This document shows positions 1 through 10,832 of a stretch of 64,000 bases of DNA, piece after piece. Every line of letters begins with the position of its first letter. Position 1 is the stretch's first letter. This stretch comes from Axinella damicornis (taxonomy: Eukaryota; Porifera; Demospongiae; Axinellida; Axinellidae). Below the pieces are notes generated by a model. That model did no database searches, was not told the origin of the DNA, and was given only the letters and a program-made list of their open reading frames with translations. Position numbers and translations under genes: made by a program. The stretch is from positions 8,170,934 to 8,234,933 of the forward strand of contig OZ007506.1 of assembly GCA_963931865.1 (NCBI GenBank), written 5' to 3'.

Positions 1-431
1 TCATGGGGCGGAGGAAGAGAGAAGCTAGGGTGAAACGATGTGTTTCTGAGCATAGTCTGCTTGCACTTTTATTTACAGTCACAGCTATAGTTTCTTTTCC
101 AGGCAACTTGTAGGAGGAGAAATGACCCAGCAACATTTGCGAGTTTACTCTCATGCAAGCAGCAAATTGCAGGTGATAGCTACAACTTTACCAGCTGCTG
201 AGAACAGGGCTTTCCTGCTAGTGGAAGCCACAGTACTGCTTTGCTGCAGATTCTGCAGCAGTTTTCGCATGACGTCAATCACTGATTGAACAACAGCCAT
301 CGTGCTGAATGCGTATGCTAGTTTGAACCCATGAAGTCACCAGGCTGTTTCTCTTCCTATGAACACTCTGGGAATGAGGCCAGGGTCACCGGGAGCAGCT
401 ATGTATGTCTCAGATGCTTTGCTCTCCTCAC
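1..431. other. RFC1 intron 10 sequence (partial)
   Basis: Intronic by position. I see no further RFC1 exon. On the minus strand about 178-360 hold an open stretch of roughly 60 codons ending at a TGA, discussed under findings; otherwise nothing is recognisable. Confidence 0.5.
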
Positions 432-586
432 TTTGCATTGAGTGGTCTGACAGAGGCGTAGTTCTCTTGCACAAAGAGTGAGGCGATGTTGTAATCGTTG
501 AAGAACAGACTGGACTTCTCGTTGAGGGTCATCTCCCTGTCTCCCTCTAGTGGCATAAACACTGACTTCACAACGTCAAATGGACC
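432..586 (-). CDS. RFC1: RFC1 exon 10 (collar region), last exon in window
   Basis: 155 nt. [12 protein letters not shown], then [19 protein letters not shown], matches the RFC1 collar region (human GPFDVARKVF and DLFFHDYSIAPLFVQENY). The acceptor is ccaacctag|GGTCCA. The donor AATGCAAA|GTGAGG leaves phase 2. The remaining exons must lie before position 1. Confidence 0.9.
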
Positions 587-3500
587 CTAGGTTGGTGTGT
601 GTTTGCATGTGTGTGTGTGTGTGAAATATGACATACACGTGTGTGTGTGTGTGTGTGTGGAATATGACATACACGTGTGTGTGTGTGTGTGTGGAATATG
701 ACATACCGTAGATTGGGAAATTTTCGCCGTAATTAATTTTCGTCAATACAGCATTACGACGAAAAATAAAAACACGAAATGATTTCAACGCTCGAATAAA
801 TTATGATTCTACTAAACGTGTGAATCGAAGTACAAGTGTGGCTCTGCTGCGCTACCAGAAACCTGTCGATGGTGTTCCCGATCCCGGAAGATCGCTGAGC
901 TCTTCTATACCAGCCCAGCGCGCGATCGCGGAAGCGAACTTCTGAAGGCAGTTGGACGGGTGAAATCTTTCGAGGTAAGTAGCCGATGACTGTAGTAACT
1001 TGAACCTTTGAACTCTCTAATGCATGCATATTCATGTAAGTACTTCCTGTTGTGTTAGCCTGCTCATTGTTTTGTGTCTTTGTACTATTTGGCACCTTGC
1101 GCCGGGGCCCAGTATAATGCGCCATGCCCTAGCTATATCATAGTATGTATGTTGCAACTGTAATTGTCTTGATCGTATTGTTGGACATGGAAGTTGTGTG
1201 ACGAACCCAAGATTCTACATTGGCGACGAGGATGGCCGTAGCTCCTACCATTGGCAACATTCAGGAATACCGCGCAGAGAATGAACTCTTTTCATCATAC
1301 CTGGAGCGGGTACAGCTCTTCTTCATGGCCAACGATGTGGCCGACGGGAAGAAGGTTGCGGTATTTCTTAGCGTCATTGGCAGTAAGACCTACTCCCTAC
1401 TACGGAGTCTAGTAGCGCCAACTCTCCCGCAAGACAAGACGTTCGATCAGCTAGTGACCGTTCTGACGACGCACTTTGAACCGAAGCCACTCGTCATTGC
1501 CGAACGGTTCCATTTCCACCAGCGCTTGCAAGCTGTGGGTGAGTCTATTTCGGACTATATCGCTGAACTACGGAGGCTAACCACCCACTGTGAATTTGGT
1601 GACTACCTGGACCAGTCGCTACGAGACCGTCTGGTGTGTGGCCTACGTAACGAGGCCATCCAGCGGAAGCTCCTGTCGGAGGCCAACCTCACTCTCAAGA
1701 GGGCCCTGGAGCTGGTACAAGGGATGGAGGCGGCCGAGAGAACTGCCAAATCCATGAAGGGGAGGGAGACTGCAGTAAATCACCTGGCAGCAAAACCATG
1801 CTACCGATGTGGAAAGACCTCCCACGACCACAAAGAGTGCAAGTTCCGAGACGCGGACTGCCACAACTGTGGAAAACGAGGGCACATCGCGTCCGTCTGT
1901 CGATCGAAGCCGAAGAGGCCCAACCCCATGGCCGGCCAGCGGCAACAACAGTCACGCCAGAGGAGGCAGGGTCAACGCCTCGGGACGAAATACGTGATGG
2001 CCGAAGCTGACGAGACCGATGCTGGATCCGAGTCGCCGGATGATGAATACCTCCCATTGTATACGGTAGGCGGGTCTGCCACGCCCCCTATTGAGATACC
2101 CCTGCTGATTAACAATGTAAAGATGGGGATGGAGCTGGATACCGGGGCAGCTGTCACAATAATCTCTGAGAAAACGTGCATGGAGCTGTTTCCCGACGCT
2201 ACATTGAGGAACTCACCAGTTCTCCTCAAGACTTATTCGGGGGGGCATCTGCCTGTAGCTGGAGACATGGACGTCCGGGTCCAGTATGAGCAACAAACTC
2301 AGAATCTGGTACTGACAGTCGTAGCAGGAGAAGGCCCGAGCCTGTTAGGGAGGAACTGGCTGCAGTACCTCCAGCTGAACTGGCGGGAGATCAAAGCTGT
2401 GAGGAACCATGCTGTGGGCAGCCTAGACTACCTACTGGACAAGTATGGTGACATATTTACGGACGAGCTAGGGACCATCAAGTCCTTCTGTGCTCAATTG
2501 GATGTCAAACCTGGGGAGAAGCCTAAGTTTTTCAAACCTCGAACGGTTCCTTATGCTGTGAGGAGCGCCATCGAAGACGAGATTGACCGCCTGGAGCGTG
2601 AGGGGATCCTTGAGAAGGTGACGCATAGTGAATGGGCCACTCCAATAGTGGCAGTACCGAAGCCAGATGGACGAGTTCGCCTGTGTGGTGACTTCAAGGT
2701 CACTCTCAATCAGTCCTTGAACATTGACCAATATCCTCTCCCCAAGGTCGAGGACCTCTTCGCCACATTGGCAGGTGGGAAGAAGTTTACCAAGTTGGAT
2801 CTGTCGCAGGCCTACCTCCAGCTGGAACTGCATCCAGAGTCATTGAAGTACTGCACAATCAACACCCACAAAGGGCTTTACCAATTCACCCGACTCCCAT
2901 TTGGCATTGCCTCTGCTCCAGCCCAGTTCCAGAAAGTGATGGACACTATCTTGCAGGGTGTTTCCGGAGCAATGTGCTATATTGACGATATCCTGGTAAC
3001 TGAAGCCACGGAGGAAGAGCACCTCCGTAACCTGGAGGAGGTCCTCCGCCGGTTGCAAGCACATGGCATTCGAATGAGGAGGAACAAATGCTACTTCATG
3101 CAGGACTCAGTGGAGTACCTGGGCCACAGGGTGGATGCAGAGGGGCTACGAGCTACTCCGGAGAAGATAGCTGCGATTGAGAATGCTCCTCTCCCCCGGA
3201 ATGTGCAGCAATTGAGGTCGTTCCTTGGACTTCTAAATTACTATCGCAAATTCCTGCCAAACCTAGCAGCCATCGTACAGCCACTGAATGACCTCCTGCA
3301 GAAAGGAAAGAAGTGGGCGTGGTCTCCCAAGTGCTCCCAGGCAGTGAAGACCGCCAAACAACTCCTCACAACATCCAACTTGCTCACCCACTATGACCCT
3401 ACCTTGCCGCTCAAGCTCGCAGCCGATGCGTCACAGTACGGATTGGGAGCTGTCATCTCCCACGTGCTGCCCAATGGGGTAGAGAGACCTGTTGCGTTTG

Positions 3501-5674
3501 CGTCACGCTCGCTGTCGAAGAGTGAGCGGAACTACTCACAAATCGACAAGGAGGCTCTTGCTCTGGTCTTTGGGGTGCAAAAGTTCCATACCTACCTGTA
3601 CGGCCGCAGGTTCACACTGGTGACGGACCATAAGCCTCTCACAAGATGCCCTCTCACGGTTGCCCTTACCTGAAGGAGGTTCAGGGGGCCCATCGGAGAC
3701 TCAAATGTGCAATGTTCGGCAAATTCAGATGTTGCCAGTGACGAGCCAGCAGATCAGGAGAGCCACACTGCGGGACCCCATCCTTGGCAAGGTCCAGTCC
3801 TATGTTCTCAAGGGATGGCCAGCTCAAGTGCCCAAGACATTGCAAACCTACCACTCAAAGATACCAGAACTCTCCGTAGAGGATGGTTGTCTGTTGTGGG
3901 GAGGGAGAGTGATTGTCCCTGGTTCCCTGAAGGAAGTGATCATGGCAGAGTTGCACAAGGAACACATGGGAATCTCAAAGATGAAGGCCCTGGCCCGGAA
4001 TCATGTCTGGTGGGCAGGGTTAGACAAAGATTTGGAGGCACTAGCAAAGTCATGCCCAGCGTGTTTGGCTGTGAAGCAAACACCCCCCCCCCCCCCCCCC
4101 CCCAATGCACCTCTGCATCCCTGGATCTGGCTGAGTCGACCGTGGCAACGAATTCACATCGACTTCGCGGGGCCATTTATGGACAAGTCCTTCTTCATCG
4201 TGGTTGATGCCCATTCGAAGTGGGCAGAAGTGGTAGAGATGCCTCAAAGCACCACTGCGAGGACTATTGCAGTTCTACGGCACTTGTTCGCAACACATGG
4301 TATCCCCGAGCAGATTGTGTCGGATAATGGCCCTCAGTTTACCTCAAATGATTTCGCCGAGTTTACCAAGACAAATGGCATCAAGCACACCCGATCTTCA
4401 CCATACCACCCAGCGACGAATGGTGAGGCCGAGAAATGGCATCAAGCACACCCGATCTTCACCATACCACCCAGCGACGAATGGTGAGGCCGAGAGGTTT
4501 GTACGGACCTTCAAGGAGGCAATGAAGACTGGGAAAGGTGATGGTCTTACACTGGCCCATCGAGTGGAGAATTTCCTCCTGACTTACCGTACCACTCCAC
4601 ATGCCACAACAGGCACTCCACCATGCCAGCTACTCATGGGTAGGAGTCTGCGTACTCGTTGGGACCTGCTGAAGCCCGATATTGAGCAGAGGGTCAGCTG
4701 GCGTCAATCCAAACAGAAGGAACGTTATGACCAACATGCGCGGCCAAGATTGTTCCACCCTGGTCAGTCTGTGATGGCAAAGAACTTTCGCTCTGGACCA
4801 GACTGGGTCCCAGGAGTGATTGTCCAGCAGTTGGGACCACTTACCTACTTGGTGGATGTATCCAATGGTCGACTGTGGAAGCGCCATGTGGATCACCTGA
4901 AGAACTACTTCCCCCGGCATCCTTTGCCTGTTCCTGAAACTGAAGTTGAAGTGGATTTGGACATTCCACCAACTTCTGCACCGATTCCTGCGCTAGCCCC
5001 TGCTCCGACTCGGCCGCAACGGGAAGAGCCCTCTGTTACAGTCAACCCCACATCTCGCACCTCGCAGGTACCTGCACCAGTGGTTGACTCTTCAGTGATC
5101 GCTACACCGAATCCTCCCGTGGTTGATCCCACACCTCGCTACCCTGCTCGCCAGCGTCACCCCCCAGATTGGTTCCATCCTTAAACTGGGTGAGGGAGGA
5201 GTGTAGTAACTTGAACCTTTGAACTCTCTAATGCATGCATATTCATGTAAGTACTTCCTGTTGTGTTAGCCTGCTCATTGTTCTGTGTCTTTGTACTATT
5301 TGGCGCCTTGCGCCGGGGCCCAGTATAATGCGCCATGCCCTAGCTATATCGTAGTATGTATGTTGCAACTGTAATTGTCTTGATCGTATTGTTGGACATG
5401 GAAGTTGTGTGACGAACCCAAGATTCTACAATGACAGTTCCCTCTCTATCAGTGATATGGCATGGGTGTCTGCTGCATTCCTTCGCTCGCGCTGATCCGA
5501 CACTCCAGCTCCTCTCCAATGGCGCGACATGGTATCCGGTCCCGGGAATGTGCACGTGTACGCGTGAACGGCGTGGTTTAATTTTCGTCGGTGTGCTCGA
5601 GCGACGAAAATAAAACAACGCGAAAAATTAAAAGGCGAAATATATTTAACGCGAAAATTTCCAGATCTACGGTA

Positions 5675-5717
<43 letters not shown>

Positions 5718-6137
5718 AATATGACATACACGTGTGTGTGGAACATGACATACACATATGTGTGTATGAGTGTGGTGTTTCTGTGTGAGTGTGAGCATGC
5801 ATGTGTATGTGTACAGAAGTATGTGGCAGCAAGTGTATGTTACAGGAAGTGTGTGTGGTCACTGGCTACTCCCTCACCAACTTGCGTTCCTTCTTGGCCC
5901 CTTGTGCTGTCTCCTTGGCCTGCTCAAAGCTGAGAGACTTGTCAGCTGCACTCCACATGGAGAGGTTGTGCAACACCTGTTACAGAGAAACACCCGACAC
6001 CTCACCACTCCGTACCTCCACGCATGCACATGTGCACTGCAAGTACGCAAGTGCATGCACACACCACACATAGACCCTCACCTGACTAATACACACATGT
6101 ACACACGCATGCACACACATACACACACACACACACG

Positions 6138-6171
<34 letters not shown>

Positions 6172-6182
6172 CACACACACAG

Positions 6183-6213
<31 letters not shown>

Positions 6214-6223
6214 CACACAGACA

Positions 6224-6271
<48 letters not shown>

Positions 6272-9200
6272 AGGCCTGCCAACTCTCACGGAAAATCCGC
6301 AAGTCTCACGGACTTAGTGCTAATCTCACGCTCTCACGGTTAACCAGCTCAAACTCACGGAACTGATCCACATATTACATACCACTGGCACCGGCCAGAG
6401 TAACGAGACTGCCGATCGATCCGCAGGTCGCCATCCGGTGGATAGTCCCGTTCCCAGGCTTTACCATGGAAAGTGGGAAAGAGGCTACATGTATATACTG
6501 GCAGCAAGCACCATGCATTATGTGCATGCGCGCGCACCCAGCATGGCGCATGCCATGGGGGGCGCCTGGCCGAGATTATGAGTATGTGCGCGCAATTTTG
6601 CTATAGCTGAACTACATTTGTGCAGACGTTATAACTTCATTTTGTGCAACTACATTTTGTGCAACGACACCGTGAATGCATGTGTGCAATGGCAAGTGAC
6701 TCGAGTGGAAGTGACACGGACTGCGGACCCAGTGCAAAGAAAACGAAGTTGACGGGCGCTTTCAGGTATAAAACATCGTTCTCTCAGGAATGGAAGAAGA
6801 CGTGGCCGTTTGTGTCCTTGGTCCCAGGCAATCCACATAGTTTTAAGTGTAACGTATGCGACAAAAAGTTGAGCTGTGGTCACTGTGCTGTGGTCATCAA
6901 GGTGCTTCTGATATCAAGGACCACGTTGCCTCCGCAAGCCACCAAAAGTTGGCGAAGATGCTGGCTACTCAGCCCAAACTCTCCTTTCCTTCTGTTGATC
7001 CACTCCAAGACAAGGTGAGTTCTGAATACTTTTATATAGTTTGAAGATACATGACAACACTAGTATACATGTAGATGCAGTTATTATTGATTTCATTTAC
7101 ATTGACAGGTTACTTGTGCCGAGGTAAAGGTTGCAAACTTCACGCTGGAGCACAACCTACCATTTGCTGTTGCTGATCACTTGAGCCCCCTTGTCCGTGA
7201 TGTCTTCCCAGACAGCCAAATTGCAAAGCGCTATTCGAGTGCCAGGACGAAAACAACTAGCATGCTGAACCTGGCCATAGCTCCCCACTTTCAGGGTAAG
7301 TAGCTACTATACAATCACTTCTCTATCCATGATTACTGAATGCTACTCTTCCTTCATACATGACAGGTACGATATCCCGTGGCGTAATCGTGTCGGGTTT
7401 GGTGTAGTGTCAACATTGGTATACGCCATTCAATCATGACCCATGTGCAGCAAAAGAATGCGGTGTCCATGCCACCTTGTCCACAATATTGCTAGTCATG
7501 CCTCAGAGGCTCTACAGAAATCAACAGGCTTTGACGTTGAGGATATCTGTGTTGATGTCTTCTACTAGTTTGACAAAAGTACGAAGCGTAAAGGTGTCCT
7601 AAGGGAGTTCTGTGGTTTCTGTGACAGTGACTAACGTGAGGTTGTAAGGTACGTGAGTGTACGGTGGCTTAGCTTAGAAAGAGCTGTATACAGAATTTTG
7701 TAGCTACGTTTACAATTCTCTGCAAAGCTACTTCCGTTCCGAATCAGAATCCCAAGCAAGATTTAAGAGGTTACAGCCTTTGATAAGCCAATGACTGTAG
7801 TGTATTTGCTATTCTATGAGTCAGTCCTGCCTACCTTCACTCATGTCAACCTCCTGCAACGGGAAGATCCCAATATCTACCTTGTAGCCAGTGCGATCCG
7901 ATCATTCCTGAAGAAGCTGCTTAGCAAATTTGTCACCTTGCAGGCGATCAGAGCAGAGCAAGATGACACCACAAAGGTGAGCTTTCAGAATCCTGCAAAC
8001 CACCTTGGTGACCACGCAATAACCATTGGTATGGTAACAAAGGAGCGCTTGCGGAAACTTCTGAATGATGGTGACATTAGTGCCAATGATGAAAAGAAGT
8101 TCTACGCAGGGGTAAGGGCTTTTTATATCGATGCTGCATCTCAAGCATTAAAATGTTGCCATTCAATGATCATTTTCTTAACAATGCAATGTTTTTGAAT
8201 TTTGAGAGAAAGGATGAATACACCTTCAACTCCGTAGAATTTTTTTTTTGTGCAGAATACTCAGACCTGCTGAATTTCACACAAACACAAATGGATAGGC
8301 TGCAGGAGTTTACTGACTATCAACTCCTTGGGTCCGAAATCCCTGATGCAGTATGGAAGGAAGCGCTAATATATGAAGTAGGCCCAGATGGTAACAAGAA
8401 ACAACACCACAGAATGGATATCATATGAGCTTACAATGCACCTCTCGGGAGTAAAGAATGTGGACAGTTCAACTAGGTTTGAGTCATTGTCAAGTGTTGC
8501 GTGATTGGTTTTGGTAATCCCTCACAGCAATGCAGGGGAAGAGTTCATTGATCAAACAGAACAGAACACCCTGTCGATCAAGCCTTGATTCTAACGGAAC
8601 CTTTTCATCAATGATACAGATTAAATTGGCAAACACCGATTCCTGCATTGAATGGGAACCTTCAAAAGATTTATTAAAAGCGGCAAAACGTGCAACAAAA
8701 CAATATAATGCTATTAGGTAAAATATCCTTGTACAGTTTTGTGTATTCGTGTCTTATTAAAATACCTACATGTTACATCTCAAGGTTTTTGTCTCGGCGC
8801 CGAAGCGCCGAGACATAGTGCTGAGTACGTATACGTCTGTCCTGAAACTGAAAAACTGAAACTGAACACATAGCTGGAGCATAGGCGCAACGGCTTTTAC
8901 CGTGCACGTGGCCGCACCTTACTATACTGTACTGCACGACACTCAAGATCATGTGAGATTTCAGCAAGAGAGGCTAGAACAGCAAGAAGTCGGATTACAT
9001 GCAAGGTATACGCGAGAATGATCGTCTGAGGAGCGCCAAGAACGCATACAAGCTGACTGAGAAAGGCAACAACAAAGAAGGCCTGAACGAGAGAGTCCGG
9101 AACAGAGAGAGCAACGACTACAAGCTGACCGAGAGAGGAGACGACTAAGAAGGCAACGATAAACCACTGACCAACATAGGCAACGTGTAGCTAGATGCTC

Positions 9201-10333
9201 ACAGACTACATCAGTATTCCATTGACAAATTTAAGTCTTTTCTTCAAGCCACTTTGTCTGTGTGCTCGCGTATACGTATAGGCTATACTGTATTCAGAAA
9301 AAGCCAAAAGTATGACCAGTGAAGTTTGTCCATCACATGTGTCTATTGGTCGACTGCAGTTGCATTTGAACACTGCGTATTGCAACTATGAAACTCACGT
9401 AAAGTGTCTGCATGGCTTCCAGACTCTTGCGTATTCCAGGTCGTGCAATTTCCGTGAAGCTTCACCCACAGAAAGTTCTTGCGCACATGGTCACGCAATG
9501 CGCAACGCAACTGCAAATTGACTGTACGGCAGCATGTGCGTCTCGCCATCTGTAGTCACGGTCCAACACTAGGTATGAGTCTTGCAAGCAAACCGCCGAG
9601 ACAAGTTTTCAAAAAAGGCGTCTTGTTAAACTTCTGAGGTTGGCAGGCCTGACACACACACACACACACACAACACACACTCTCTCATGCCCTCACCTGT
9701 CTAACATCCTGCCCTGATGCCATGATAATCTCAGAGAGTGCCTGGGGCTTTATCTGCACCCCTTCTCGGAAGCACACAGACATCATTGATCCACGGATTT
9801 GTTCCACTTTTGGCTTGTAGAACCTCAGGTCAAAACAGTAGTTCGCGAGGGAACGAATCTTGGGATGTTGTCGGTCATTGCAGATACAGATGATCGGGAC
9901 CCTTGTGGTCTTGATCATGGCTATCACCTCCTACAAGATAGAGAATACCACATGACTGTTGAATAATACTCTAGTATCCTGAGCTAGTATCCTGATCTAG
10001 TGTCCAAACCTGCTAGCTAGTATGCTGAGGCAGGACCTGAAATAGTACAATTGCTTAGCTAGTACATGCAGAGCTAAAATCAACTGTGCTAGTATCCTGA
10101 GCTAGCTAGTATCTAGAGCTAGTATACCTGGATTCCACCTCTGTCTTCATTGCCAGCCATTCCATCAACCTCATCCATAATGAGGGCATGTCTCCTCCCT
10201 GAAGGCGCTCCCCCACCACGCCCCTCCACGAAGGCATCCAGTGAGAGGCAGCCAAGGTGGGAGGCCACTCCATGGAGGGCCTGCTTGTTGCGGGTTGCAC
10301 TTGCATTCAACTCCACGTATGTGTAGCCAGCTT

Positions 10334-10409
<76 letters not shown>

Positions 10410-10752
10410 TGTGTGTTTGTGTGTGTGTGTGTGAGTATGTGTGCATTTGTGTGTATGTGTGCATATGTGTGTGCGTGCATATTAGTGGTGTGTGTGTGTG
10501 TGTATGTGTGCATTTGTGTGTGCGTGCGTATTTGTGGTGTGTGTGTGTGTGTGCGAGTGTGTTTGCATGCAAGTTTTGCGTATGTCCGTAGGTGTCGTCT
10601 GGCACAAGAGATATGAACTTTGTGTCACACATTCACCCCATCACCTTACACACTAGCTAGCACACAACCATCCATCCTGTGCACACACGTACACACGCAC
10701 ACACACACACACACATGTGCACATGCACACACACACACACACATGTGCACAT

Positions 10753-10832
<80 letters not shown>

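Larger units (their letters stand above)
991..5430 (+). mobile_element. Ty3/Gypsy LTR retrotransposon (young, defective)
   Basis: Complete LTR-to-LTR element of 4440 bp with a perfect 5-bp target site duplication ATGAC (986-990 and 5431-5435). The two 229-bp LTRs differ at about three positions, which indicates recent insertion. Domain order gag (two CCHC knuckles), protease, RT, RNase H, integrase is the Gypsy/Metaviridae order. There are three lesions: an internal deletion with frame change in RNase H, a 21-nt C tract in the integrase region and a 61-bp tandem duplication in the integrase core. It cannot make an intact polyprotein. Confidence 0.95.
704..5674. mobile_element. TA-flanked MITE or Tc1/mariner-like element, split by a Gypsy insertion
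   Basis: Left end TA-CCGTAGATTGGGAAATTT and right end AAATTTCCAGATCTACGG-TA are terminal inverted repeats of about 24 bp with two mismatches (continuing TTCGC/GCGAA), flanked by TA. Subterminal TTTTCGTC/GACGAAAA motifs add symmetry. Without the Gypsy element (991-5430 plus one 5-bp TSD) the element would be about 530 bp, with no transposase. It sits in RFC1 intron 9. Confidence 0.8.
6271..9651 (+). mobile_element. hAT-type DNA transposon, decayed
   Basis: Terminal inverted repeats CAGGCCTGCCAAC and GTTGGCAGGCCTG bound a 3.4-kb element inserted in a CA tract. The 8 bp on each side (ACACACAC) fit a hAT 8-bp target duplication, but in a CA repeat this is not diagnostic. It contains a BED-like zinc finger and transposase fragments in several frames, with stops and at least one frameshift. 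Confidence 0.8.

Noticed and set aside
5990..6290. Long ORFs of alternating Cys-Val or Thr-His on both strands (also at 10.2-10.8 kb and 576-788)
   Set aside because: They are translations of CA/GT microsatellites in RFC1 introns.
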